From Chara braunii (lineage: Eukaryota; Streptophyta; Charophyceae; Charales; Characeae): a stretch of 59,401 bases of DNA. Every line of letters begins with the position of its first letter. Position 1 is the stretch's first letter. A model generated the notes under the pieces. That model saw only the letters and a program-made list of their open reading frames with translations. It made no database searches and was not told the DNA's origin. A program made the translations under genes and the position numbers. The stretch spans positions 1,253,593 to 1,312,993 of the forward strand of contig BFEA01000441.1 of the NCBI GenBank assembly GCA_003427395.1. Direction: 5' to 3'. This document shows positions 45,768-56,841 of the stretch, one piece after another.

Positions 45768-45786
45768 GGGCGGGGGTTTGGTATCA
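45768..45786 (+). promoter_or_regulatory. possible polypurine tract before the right repeat
   Basis: GGGCGGGGGTTTGGTATCA directly precedes TGTCGGAAGG. Plus-strand priming tracts of LTR elements sit exactly here, but this one is short and interrupted by C and T. Confidence 0.3.
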
Positions 45787-48700
45787 TGTCGGAAGGCGCG
45801 ATGTCCCGATCCTTCATTGTGTATAAGGCACCTACCCATGATCTGCGGTGGACCAGGTACACTATACTCGTGGACCGCCCCTTCTTCGTCGCTGTGCCAG
45901 GCGCACGAATCTCAACGATGTACCGAGCATACTCCAACCCCAGCAATAGTAGTGTACCAAGCAGTCCAGCTCACATCCTGCCTTTGGACTAGTCCGACAG
46001 GCGCTCCCACTGGTAAAAAGGTTGGGTGTGCCACTGAACTTTGCATTGGTCCATGCAGGTTCGGCGTCGTGCTGCACAGCAGAGCACAATCAGCATGTGG
46101 TCGTGGTAGCCGCCAGGCTCGCCCAAAGACGCGGAAGTAGAGGGACAGACATTGTCTTTTCTATTGCGCGCCGAGTCCCTCTAGCTGAGTTATGGGATGT
46201 ATGTGGTGAGTTACGGACGCGATCAAGGTAAGAAGGAGCTAAGAAAAAGGAAAAGAGGAAAGTGGGAAAATGATAAAAAGTTGCGCGTCAGACCTGTGCT
46301 CCGATTCAGATCGTCATTTTCATCCGAGATGGTCTTAGTGGTTTCAACTTTCAAGCTGCAATGTTGCTACATTTTTTTCCCTTTTCCTTCTTGTTTATAT
46401 CATTTATTTATTATTATTATTATTACAAATATTAATAGTCTATTATTAAGCTATACTTTGAAACTTCCCCCCCCCTCCTGTCACTTCGCGGGAAAAGCGA
46501 ACGGTTCGATTTTGAACCATGTCCTATGTCACTTCGCGGGAAAAACCGCTATAAGCGGACGGCCTAGGCCGGCCAGCCTTTCGTGTCCTATTGTATCGCA
46601 GAAGCGACCTACCAAGCGTTGCATAGTAGATCTCCCCAAAGGAGCAACCAGGGTCGCAACGGTAGGGAACTTCTCACCTTCCGTGGAAGGTCATAAGCCC
46701 CCTCCTTGTCATCAAACATGGGTACCCTTTAGGGGAAGCCTGGTAAGTTGGCTTTGAAGGGAGCGAGGCGCCCGTCGGGATCCTGTTATGGGACTGCCGC
46801 GCGCCGATCTCGGTCCTTTCAGGCTGAAGTGAGAGGTGGGCTACGACCAAAGGGTGACGCCTGTTCGAGTAACCGTTGGGTCCTAACAATTTCCCTTTCC
46901 TGATTTACTATTATTATTAGCTATGATATTGTTGTAGCGCAGCAAAATTTTATTTATGACCTTAAAGATGCTTCGGAAGACTCCGTTCAAAACGCAAGGA
47001 TCGTAGTGTGTAGCGAGCCTATAAAGATTAAAGAGGGCGGGTCGTTGGCTACTGGCCAGTAGGTGCAGGCAGGCAACCCTGTCGTGCTGACACTGGCGAT
47101 CTGAGGAGGTAGCGCGGAGCGGCGGAGTGAGCCATTGGTAGGCTATCTGCGTGCACAAACGCCAGGTACCAAGCTCAGGTTACTTCGGGGAGGACGTGAC
47201 TATGGCCTACAGAAATGGGTTGCACGACTATAGGCCGGACTGTTGGAGACTCATAATGTGTTGGTCCTTGATGTCCGGGGAGGGCCCCTGGATTATTACT
47301 ATCCTAAACTACAATAGGGGAGATGAGGCCACGTTGAAGATCACGTGGAGGGGCGAGAGAGGAGGAGATGAGAAGGGACATCTACAGGCCGCGGTCACGA
47401 AGACAAAGAACAAAGCAAAGAGAAGGTGCCAAAGGGATGGTGTCATTGTTGAGGTCCAAGTGACAATTGCGCGCATCGACCCAATCCTGACATGGGTTGG
47501 ACCAGTGGAGGCGGGATCACCCGCCTGCTGCACCTATGGAAAACGTTCCTTGTTCGTGAACATCAGCCGGACTTTCGAAAAGGGGCAAGGGCGGTTGCAT
47601 GAGGAAGAGGGCCCTGGAGACTAACTCGAGGTGATAGAGAAACCAGGACCGTTAGGCGGTTACAAGCGGAAGTCAATCACGATGAGGCAAAGGACCTGGG
47701 TTTTGCGCCGTGTTCTCGGGATCGTCCGATCTGCGTTGTGGGTCGTAACTGAACAATCTCGGGCCTGTATGGTCCGTAGTCATCCACACAGCTCCTTCGG
47801 ATAATCGGAGAAGAAGGTCCTTTGTATGCGCACCCCATATGGCCCATGCGTGACCAGTACGACAGGGGGTACCTTCTCATTTTGTTGACGTCTCGGGACA
47901 ACGTGTCATGCGCGAGCAGTAGGTTCCATACTTCAGTCTAGCCATAGTTAATGTTGGCATTTGTGCATGGATCAGTTGCGGTCATCGTGGTTTTTTTGTT
48001 TCCCGAGAGTGAGCCCACTGGGACTTTGCACGCGTGCCTCGCGCGTCTGCGTGTGACTAGCGAGGCATCATGTTAGCCATTGAACTACACAAAGGATAAC
48101 GCGCAGAGGGTGACCAGCGAGGAGGCACATGCGGCTCACTTGGTTGACGTCAACAATTTCATGCAGGTTTTACGTGAGTTAATCTGGTGAAAGGAATTGT
48201 GAAGGGAGCCCCGTCGAGCAGGGGGAACCACAGTGCGTGTTCCTTGCATGCTCGGATGACTGTTTGACTTTGGAATGGCAGAAAGAGGGTCCGCCATATG
48301 TCTTCTGCCCCCGCGTGCACGATCTGCGTCATGTACCACTACTTTACTCAGGTCAGCGAGAATGAAATACTGGTGAAGATCAAGCCCCATGCGTGAGCTG
48401 TCCAGGAAAGGAAGAGGACGAGTGTCATGCGCACGGGGACCACCGCGTGTCTTGCCTGTGGCAACAAACATTTCTCACGCGAGGTTTTTTTTTCTTGTTG
48501 CCATCACCACTTTTTTTTCTCGTCTCATTGACAGATGCTCTCCAAATGAGGGTCAAGAAGCATTGGGGGAGTGTAGATCCTCAGTGAGGATTAGTTCCTG
48601 GCTACATTTAACAACGGCTAAGGGGTGTGAGCTACATGAAGCCAAAAGTGTACCCACTCTCTGTGGCCGCTGAAGTCCTGATATTGTGCACGGTTATGCT

Positions 48701-50019
48701 ACTCTTTACCGAGTGATGGTAGAGAAGAGCGAGAACGTATATGGGGCAATACTACCGATCCTCGTAGTTGGATATAGTCAGTACATACCAAAGAAGGGTC
48801 AAACTTCTCTCAAGGGTATTGTATGAATTACTCAGTTCGTTTGGCGTCAATTGTTTTGCGGGTCATCACTACTTCTTTGTAGCGAGCCTGTAAGTACAAA
48901 ACAACTATGTAGAAATGAGACACATGTGGGCACTCCATGGTTACACTGAGGCTCGACAAGTGCTATTGTCTTTTGTGTTTTTCACTCCGCATTGTCCACC
49001 ACTTAATAAGAGGTAAGCAAGGCTCCACGAAAGTCAGACTATTGTAGGCAAGACTCGAAGAATTATAGCCAACCTCCGTAATAGAATTGACTTTAATCCA
49101 TTCTCTCTGAAGTGACGGGGCAGGGGTAGGGTAATGGATGCGCAGAGACCTAGTTTTCAACATAAATACTTTAAAGAAAGAGAAGAATAACTCTTTCCGA
49201 GTTTTACGAAAATTAGCAAGAGACGGGTATTCGTGCCATGACTGACATTTGCTTGTGAGTATGTTTATAGGCAACGACTTTCCATATGATTGAGTTGGAT
49301 GTTCATTCCTAGATTCTGATCTACACTATTCTGTGAACGTCAATTGATTTGGAATATGGGTTAAGGGCAACAATCCAGATTGACTCAGACATTGAGAATG
49401 AACATGGGACATCAGATAATACACATGCTTATCTCACTATGATTAGCGAATGTGTAGGTCATGTCAGATGTCGCTATAAACTAAATAAGCTTTCTTTCCC
49501 CGTTTGAGCCGATTTGATTGACCACATTACTCTAATTCTTATCATTGCAGTGTATTATTCATTTAAAATTTTATTTATGAGGGATTTTCCTCTTTAGATA
49601 TTGCATGTTGCTATCGACACTCACACTGGCCAAAGGGCGGAAGACAATTCAAAAGGAATTTAACCCTTGTGTTGAGGACAATGTTAGTGAAATAATGGGC
49701 AAGAACTCTGGACGTGGAACACTCGAATCGCTTAAAATTGTGCGATCGAGCTTCATTTGCTGGTACTACACTTCGACAATTCTACTTTCATAAGTGCAGG
49801 TTGAGCGTGAATGGCGTTGCTAGTCTCGATTAGAACGAGAGAGTTCAACGGCTAAATTTTGCCAAACTGTGCAGTGTGCTCTGGTCTGAAATTTGTCTAG
49901 CAAAGTAAAGTTGTGACCCCGAATTAATAGCTATTGCGTAAGGATTAGATACACTTTACGTGAAGAACAAAGGAAGTAATATTATGGGGAAAGAATGAGA
50001 GGCAAGTTATATAACAAGA

Positions 50020-50395
50020 AGAGCGTGTTCATTCTCAGTGACGAAAGCCTTTTTAATGAGTTCGAGGATTATAGTCCTGACGAGGATTTCCTATCTCCTA
50101 ACTAAGTTTCTCCAAGACGGAGATCAACCAGCGCTCACCTGCGTACTCCTAGCTTGCTTACCTCAAACGCGAGCATATTAAGACGGCGTTTGGTTGCTCA
50201 TCGAGAGGGGCTGCTTCAAGTCGAGCATGTCTGAGGGTATTTTATGTGCTCAACTGACATCTTCTATAGTGGAGTTAGAACTGCTTCCCGTAGCACGCAA
50301 GTTGTACTTACTGAGAGTAGATATGTCTGTGTATTATTAACGGTGCAGTGTTTAAAGAGATCGAATGCAGTTACTTATTTCATATCAAAAGACAT
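50020..50395. other. block present only in the right repeat
   Basis: About 375 nt (from near GAAGAGCGTGTTC to near ATATCCCCTGAC) between sequences that are adjacent in the left repeat (at about 29525-29535). Either an insertion here or a deletion in the left copy. It lies at the inferred transcription start, so it matters for promoter models. Confidence 0.7.
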
Positions 50396-50445
50396 ATCCC
50401 CTGACAGGTGAATGAGAATCGTGCATGATTTTCTCGGAAGTAAGC

Positions 50446-50451
50446 AATAAA
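50446..50451 (+). terminator. AATAAA in the right repeat
   Basis: Counterpart of 29581-29586, in identical near context. Confidence 0.35.
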
Positions 50452-51256
50452 TTATGTAATACAACGAAGTATTGTTTCTTACACCACTGTAGTTAACATG
50501 GGGGAATTTTGAGCTACGATTGATTGAGTGCTCGTTTCCCTTGCGTGGCAGTGAGAAATGACTTTCAACAACACTATGCACAACTCGTGGTCTCAAGTCT
50601 GTCTAAGTTGTATCAGTATGGCACTCAAAAGGGAACTTGCAGTCTGAGAAGTCATATATACCGCTTAGGGTTGGCTTAACGAGAGTGTTGTTTCAAGTTT
50701 ATGTGATTCTCTATGGATACTTTGTGCAATGCACAAATGAGATACATTACAACATGACCCTTGTGATAAACGGTGTCTGAGCAATCTGTCAAGTATTTGC
50801 AAGTTTGGATTTGATAAGATGAGAGTCAGTTGGTCACCGCCGGCTCGTACCAGTGAGGAGATACTTGGTGAAAACAGTATATGATATACTAGGCTAGGCA
50901 AAATGGTTACCTATTGACAATCGATCAGGCTGACCATGACCCATAGTCATTACAACACCTGATGGTTATCAAACATCTGAGGCAACATCCGTGATCCTGT
51001 ACCAATGCTCGTCGTCACCCAGTCATTCCTTAATCGTTAGACAAATCCGTGGTAGCCGAACAATAATAGCAAGGGATGACAGTCGGTGAACACTTCATCA
51101 GTAGAATCAACACTCAGAATCTGTTTGTCGGGTGATATTCAATGGTTAGTCGTGAGTATTCGGTGGGTCCATTAAAGATTAATACCTTTCCTCTTCCCAC
51201 AAAGCCTTACCAAGGTTGTTAACCATTTCCCTACCTTCCTTGCTCTTAGAAGGCTG

Positions 51257-52456
51257 GTGAGTAGAGAAAAGAAAGAGAGCATGAAGGACCAAGAGGTTCT
51301 AGTGACGAAGTACATGTTTGACAAAGATAAGAAGGAGGGGTGGGAAGAAGAGATCTGTCATGATATGGATTATCATAAGTGGGTTCAGAGAGAACATGCT
51401 TCCGGATGGTCGAAGAAGATAAGTGTATTGAATATGCATTTTATTTTTATGAACACAATGACAAGTTGCACAACATTAGCTCGTCACAAGAGACGATGAA
51501 GCAGGCCAGAGCAAGGCTTATGTGAGCGCAAAGGTGCCCAGACTTTTCTCACGAAATCCCTACCAGCATCCCAATCAGCAAATGCAACTTATTAATCTGC
51601 AATTTTTTCAGTGTTTCATCATCAAGTGATCAGTATCTAGTAGATTGTCAGTTCAACAACATTCCATCATCGGAAGAGTTATCAGAAAACGTCAGTCGAA
51701 ACCAATCGTCATCCGAACGTCCTCTTTCATCCTTGAGGACAATACCAGTCAGACTGTAATCATATAAAGACACCAACATTCACCTCCACATATGAGCACG
51801 ATTCAATCTTTCTACGTTAGTAAATCAGTCTTGGTCAATCTTAACAAGATAGCTCGCAGGGATGTTGTCCCGTATCAGTATGTCAATGCGAGTGGTTTCA
51901 GACAATGAGATTTGCCAATCTTTGTTATTCTCACCGAATTTGTAGCAAGTATTATCCAAAATCTGCGACTTTATGTAAAGAAAGGCAAATAGACACATGA
52001 GCACTTTGACCCGGTCTGCATCGCAGCGGCCAAGTATCTTGAGGAGAAAGAGAAAGAGCTAGATGAGAGTGGTACCAAGCTGATCTATAGCTTTAGACCC
52101 AAGCTCTATTCTGACTACCCTAGGCCTCACAGATGACTCTTGATGGGGTGACTTGGTAAATTTGGCCAAGAGGTATACCTCTTCTACCGAGATCGATTTT
52201 GAGGCAATGATTGAACCATCGGAGTTCAAACATCTCAGACGAGGGACTTTCTCACAACCGTATCTTCCTATTCTGTGGGAAGAATTTTGTGTCATAGTTG
52301 ACTTTCGTATCATGGGCCTTGGATGGAAGTGTTCGGAACTTGCAAGCTTTAGGTGACTCTATATCCAAAGGCCACAATCTCAAGAGGTACATAAACATGG
52401 CTTAACGCATAAGACACGCATAGTCAAATGAGAGATTGACGATGAGGCTCTAGAGG
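51257..52456 (+). pseudogene. second copy of the unrecognised ORF, decayed
   Basis: Frame pieces: EGWEEEICHDMDYHKWV (about 51337 on), then in another frame EEDKCIEYAFYFYEHNDKLH; about 51845-52130 LNKIARRDVVPYQYVN, LRLYVKKGK and FDPVCIAAAKYLEEKEKELD; and 52153-52356 (67 codons, IDFEAMIEPSEFKHLRRGTF). The first parts match the ORF at 30.4-31.1 kb. No domain recognised. The EEKYIEYA-type 9-residue unit occurs once here but three times in the left copy. Confidence 0.4.
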
Positions 52457-53068
52457 GATAAGTGAGGACTCTTGACGGGTGCTGACCGTGTTTATTAATC
52501 TGCACCTTTTGAGATTGTTATGAGTTCCACTTTCCCCTCATTTATTTTGTCTCCGTCTTGAGTCGATCAATCATGCTTTATTTGCATTGACTTTGCTTGA
52601 TGATTATACTTATTGATGATCTTGTCACAATTTTCAAAATTATAAAATTAGTTGAATTCATACATGCATGGCACACCAAGACTTCATAATTCTCATTTGC
52701 ATGATCTTTGCTGTTCCGAATCAAAATAAAAGATTCCTAAGACCGGGGACCGACGAAGACCGCAATTGAAGTGTCTCGCTCGAAACTGAGCGCACACAAC
52801 AGGAAGGGATTTGCATTATTTTATTTATTTATTTATTGTCACCATCATTAAAATCCTGTGTGACAGTCTGCTGGCTTTGTGGTCGCTTGAAAAGGTCTGT
52901 TGGGAAAAAGTGCGACAACGTGCCCATCACTCCGACGTAAATACCTACCTAATGTACCATCTCAGGTGCAACTTGTATGAAGTGAAAAAAAACGCGCGAA
53001 TACCCTTGCAAGGATATTCACGCCTACAACGGAACGAAGCAAGCATGCTTCCCCTTATCGCAAAGGAA
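52457..53068. other. no gene recognised; palindrome inside
   Basis: AT-rich to about 52840. GAATACCCTTGCAAGGATATTC (52998-53019) is a near-perfect palindrome related to 16802-16819. The similarity to the left element has ended before this point. Confidence 0.45.

Positions 53069-53121
<53 letters not shown>
53069..53121. repeat. G homopolymer, 53 nt
   Basis: Uninterrupted run of G, preceded by GGAA and followed by AAGGAGTTTTGAGGAAGGGG. If real, it could fold into stacked G-quadruplexes. Runs this long are rare in assemblies, and poly-G is also a known no-signal artefact of two-colour sequencing. Confidence 0.95.
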
Positions 53122-53122
<1 letters not shown>

Positions 53123-53378
53123 AGGAGTTTTGAGGAAGGGGGAGTGGATGAGGGGGCAAGAAGGCTGGTGGCAACGGGAGAAGCATAAATGATATAGACA
53201 CAGGAGATAAATCAGGCGATATGGAGATTGGGGATGGTGCGGATAGTAGGCACAAATCCTTGGGTGGCGTGTCGGAACATCTGCGGGATCCGGGGACAAC
53301 TTCACGACAACAACGCATGCAGGTAGGAGAGCACCTAGCGGGTCGGACGAGGCTGAAGCGCCCCCCTTCTGAATCTTT

Positions 53379-53869
53379 TTGCTTGTGCTAGCTTGGAATG
53401 AGAAGTTAAAGTTCCTCACAACTATGCAAGAAAGTCAGAATTTGTTCATCTCGCATATCGCAAAATATAATGAACCGGATATATGTGCGGTCATCGCTGA
53501 GACGCAAAAATGGATGGGCTTGGGCTGTAGATTGAGAAAGTGGCCGGAAGTGCAATGGATCAAAATACCAAAAACACTGGTGATGGGTGGTGAAGTATTT
53601 CTTATCTTTGTCTTCATGGATGCAAAGGAAGTGAAAAGTGATCTGCAATTGGTCAATATGCCTGGAGCACGGTGGATTCCCTAGAGACTGTCATCAAATA
53701 CAAAAGGATCAATGACCCTTACGACCCACTTGTTTGGGGAATGGAACGCCGCCTTGCTGCACGAAGTGAATTTCCGCATGTCGCCTCAATTCAAACTCTT
53801 CAAATCCAGTTTTGCCGGCTTGATGCTGCAGAAATGGGCAAAGTAGAACTACCCACCGGGTTTTTTTAA
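53379..53869 (+). pseudogene. possible LINE ORF1 relic
   Basis: A frame of 101 codons (53379-53684: WMGLGCRLRKWPEVQWIKIP, GGEVFLIFVFMDAKEVKSDL) continues, with a stop or shift near 53684, into sequence open to 53869. It lies just upstream of a LINE endonuclease start and in the same orientation, the place of ORF1. The VFLIFVF...AKEV stretch recalls the RNA-binding-like fold of plant LINE ORF1 proteins, but I would not claim it. Confidence 0.3.
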
Positions 53870-54062
53870 CCCCTTTCTATCTGTTTGTATTTCTCTTCCT
53901 TCTTTTACCTTGCCTTCTTTCCTTTACCATCTCTTCTTATGTTCTTTCTTGCAAATAAGTCTTTCCTTTTTAAGAATGCTATAAATAATTCTTTACCTAC
54001 CCTGTGGGGAACTCCTATAGGTTTTTCCCTCTTCTAGCGCTTTCGGTGTGGACTCAACGTAA

Positions 54063-54395
54063 ATGGACAAATTTAAAATACTCACACAGAATATTAGAGG
54101 GTTGGGAACGCGGCAGATTGTGCACAAACGGTGTCTGATAAAATCAGCAGCAAGAAACTATGGAGCATTGGTCGTTTGTTTACAGAAAACAAGCTAGATA
54201 GAAAAGCGACAAATGCACAATTTGCCTGGTGGAGAGGGGCACAGTTCTGGGCACCTGCCAGAGGATCAAAGGGGGGAGCAGCTGTTCTTTTCTCGCCGAC
54301 AATGAAAGTAGTTTTCAAAGACTATTTCTGGGACTGTGATGGTAAATGGCTTTGGGTAGTCTTTGAGATGGACAACCGTTTTTTTTTTTTGAGCT
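54063..54395 (+). pseudogene. LINE apurinic-type endonuclease N-terminus, truncated
   Basis: Starts ATGGACAAATTTAAA: MDKFKILTQNIRGLG, the opening strand of the LINE endonuclease (catalytic Asn in QNIRGLG). YGALVVCLQKTS follows, where the family has LQET; the catalytic Glu is Lys. After a TAG and frameshift: WWRGAQFWAPARGSKGGAAV, LFSPTMKVVFKDYFWDCDGK and WLWVVFEMDNRFF. RT and the rest are absent; the sequence breaks at a T run and continues into the dispersed repeat at 54418. This enzyme nicks target DNA to prime reverse transcription. Confidence 0.75.
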
Positions 54396-54417
54396 ACCGG
54401 GGCCGTTACCCGGCTTT

Positions 54418-54724
54418 GGCCCTCGAATATCAATGTTGGAGCAACGCTGGCCGGAGCCGGAGCCAGGTGGCACAACTCTGTGACCTAGCTTAGTGGGGGC
54501 GTGAGGCCTGGTAGAGAGATTTGGGAGGCTGTTTGCGGGGACAGTCTCAATGGTCATTGGGGGTCGTAACTGGAGCAATGCTGGCCGGTGTTGGAGCACG
54601 GTGGTGCAACTCTATAACCTAACCTGATGGGAGCATGAGGCCTGGAAAAGCTTCGGTTCGTGCTGAAAACAACCATGCTGGTTGTGGTCGTAGGTGGATT
54701 GAATAAGTTCCACCTATCTGATTG
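54418..54724. repeat. dispersed repeat (GATGCTGGAGCAACG family), copy 3
   Basis: Closest to copy 1 at 13655-13950 over its whole length, including the CACCTATCTGATT end. It abuts the truncated LINE, so the unit may be the LINE's 3' part or a separate element inserted into it. Confidence 0.85.
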
Positions 54725-54834
54725 GCTTTTTGACACATATATTTTAGTGACTTGGTAGAGAGTAGTGGTCCATGAATGTTTTTGAGTTTTCCCTTTTCTT
54801 CAGTTGTTGACTTGGCTTGACCCTCCTACCCCCC

Positions 54835-54955
54835 TTCTGCATGCAATTCTGTGGTTACTTGCCTGCCGTCCAAGCTCCTTGCCTGCCCTCTGAACTCCTT
54901 GCCTGCCATCCGAACTCCTCGCCTGCCGTCCGCCCGAACGTCTTGCCTGCAGTCC
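54835..54955. repeat. 20-bp minisatellite, left copy of a flanking direct repeat
   Basis: TTGCCTGCCGTCCAAGCTCC-type units, about five in a row. The block, with its left neighbour TTCTGCATGCAATT, is repeated at 55132-55240. Confidence 0.85.
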
Positions 54956-54978
54956 CCACCGACTTGGCTTGACCTTCC

Positions 54979-55045
54979 TTTTTTTTTTTTTTTTTTTTTT
55001 TTATATATATTAAACGGGCCCAGTGCCCAAGGCTGATATTACCAA
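54979..55045 (-). mobile_element. LINE-type 3' tail in reverse orientation
   Basis: 24 T (54979-55002), then ATATATATTAAACGGGCCCAG. Read on the minus strand this is a CTGGGCCCGTTTAATATATAT end with a poly(A) tail, a common form of plant LINE 3' ends. It sits between two copies of the minisatellite. Confidence 0.45.
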
Positions 55046-55131
55046 TACAAAGATTGAGGCCCGGGTCCTCACAGTCTACCCGGAGTGACCGAACAGAACA
55101 TGCTGAGAACCGGGCTCAGTTTACCCGCCTT

Positions 55132-55240
55132 CTGCATGCAATTTTGTGGTTACTTGCCTGCCGTCCAAGCTCCTTGCCTGCCCTCTGAACTCCTTGCCTC
55201 GCCTGCCGTCCGCCCAAACGTCTNGCCTGCAGTCCCACAG
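55132..55240. repeat. 20-bp minisatellite, right copy of a flanking direct repeat
   Basis: Same as 54835-54955 but with one unit less and a few changes. Contains the first isolated ambiguous base (55224). Confidence 0.85.
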
Positions 55241-55704
55241 CTTCTCACCGACCTCTCGTGAAAGGTGAGGTGAAAAGGAGTTCGCATCTTATCGATATTT
55301 TAAGGCCAAGAAATAAATAGTAAAGAGCTACTAAAAATGTTTATCGACTGGCTGTTGCACTCCACAAACAGCCAATTGATTATGGGCCTTTTTTCTACCA
55401 ACCCTAGCCTGATCAGTGCTTCCACAAACATCAGCCACCAACTTACCACAACTTGAGCCCGTCAACACGGCCCCAGCCTTGCAGAAAACGTTCCGTCGCC
55501 GACTCCAAAAATTTTGCGCTGCGGACCTACCAGACCACAATGACTGCTGATGTCAACCAACAAAGAAAAGAAGTGCGCAGTTCGGCAAAGCTTGGCACGC
55601 AGAGAAGCGCCCCTGGGCCCCCCGGAACCGGGTGTACTGGTGGTTTATGAAATCAGAAGCAAAGAATTTAATGGCAATGTATGCCAATTTACCCCACAGA
55701 CTTC
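55241..55704. other. no gene recognised
   Basis: A minus-strand frame of 69 codons (55331-55540) and a plus-strand frame of 65 overlap; neither is recognisable. Confidence 0.4.
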
Positions 55705-55878
55705 GCTTCTATGCAGCGTAGAAAAGGTCCGAATGTGGTAGGATTGTTTGGGTTATTACAACCTTCAGCAGATGGTTTGAAATTAATGATAAAAGAGCGT
55801 ATTCTACCAAGTAGCGCTAATTTATTCATCTTTATAATGGCTCCAGTCATTACATTTATGTTAAGTTTAGTTGCTTGG
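55705..55878 (+). pseudogene. nad1: mitochondrial nad1 fragment (nuclear insertion)
   Basis: 58 codons open without stop: [58 protein letters not shown]. This is the conserved N-terminal part of NADH dehydrogenase subunit 1 of complex I. Both ends are abrupt: the left lacks the preceding ERKV segment and the right continues into KEEKNSERQ and a microsatellite. The match is much better preserved than the mitochondrial pieces at 33-36 kb, so it is probably a later insertion. Confidence 0.9.
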
Positions 55879-55929
55879 AAAGAAGAAAAAAATTCCGAGA
55901 GACAGCCTCATTCACTTCAGTCGGCATCT

Positions 55930-55949
55930 ACTCTCTCTCTCTCTCCCCC

Positions 55950-56023
<74 letters not shown>
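55930..56023. repeat. (CT)n(CA)n microsatellite
   Basis: CT tract with a C6 interruption, then about 29 CA units. Responsible for three overlapping open frames. Confidence 0.95.
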
Positions 56024-56026
<3 letters not shown>

Positions 56027-56841
56027 CATCCACCCTTCATCCCACCCCCTCTCCTTTCCGCCCTCTCAGTTTCCCTGTCCTCGCTGTCTTGCTAAGATGC
56101 ACACGATGGCAACACCCAATAACTCTCTGAATTTCTGAAACATTCTCTCTAATTTTCCNGTGCGTTACNTCTCTGTTCCCAAGGGGGACATCCACCAGCC
56201 CACTCCATCTTCATGTCCGTAAGAATTCCAGGAGTCCTCAGCTTCCATTACAGAACAGGAACGCTGATCTCCCNTCCAATTCAATTGCCATGCCGCCAAC
56301 CACAACAAATAGGATGCCACTTGATGTTTTGAGTTCAAGATATGTGGTGCAGGGTCCCTTGGGTTGCATATACTGAACACACCTGCCATTGCGGCAAGGT
56401 ACACATTAGACCATCCCTCCACCAGGGCACCATGCATATGCAATGAGCATGCTATGTANCCCTAGTGGTCCCCTACCATCACCAAGCGCTCTGAGCAGCG
56501 CTGGGTTTACCACCAAGCGGTGAAGCTACCACTTCCACAGTCCATAGGTGCTGGCGATTATTGTCTGCCGCTTTCGTTTGAGTTCAATTCTGCTCACTCC
56601 AGGGCACACGCCAGCACACTCGACCCCTTCTTTCAGCTGGCGCAGGAGCTCTGCTCTGCCTCCTCTCTGAGGGTACACAATTCCAAAAATTCCAGATGTC
56701 TGCAAACGAACAAAAGCNGCAAACCCAAAAATATGACCCACAATTAAAAAATTAGTAAGTTACCTGGTTCTGAAGCGGCGGGTCAAATCGCAAACCCAAA
56801 CAAAGTTTAACAAAAAANAAAAAAGAGCTTAACAAACATTC
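56024..56841. other. no gene recognised
   Basis: Short frames on both strands, several isolated n. A-rich close to the right end. Possibly intron or intergenic sequence. Confidence 0.4.

Larger units (their letters stand above)
45787..51450 (+). mobile_element. right copy of the ~5.7-kb direct repeat, putative giant LTR
   Basis: Partner of 24843-30590. Differences include a small extra duplication of TCACTTCGCGGGAAAA (about 46480 and 46530), a block at about 50020-50395 with no counterpart on the left, and absence of the left copy's adapter-linked duplication. Because the unrecognised ORF follows it again, this repeat may serve both as the 3' LTR of the first element and the 5' LTR of a second, truncated one. 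No gene inside. Confidence 0.6.
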
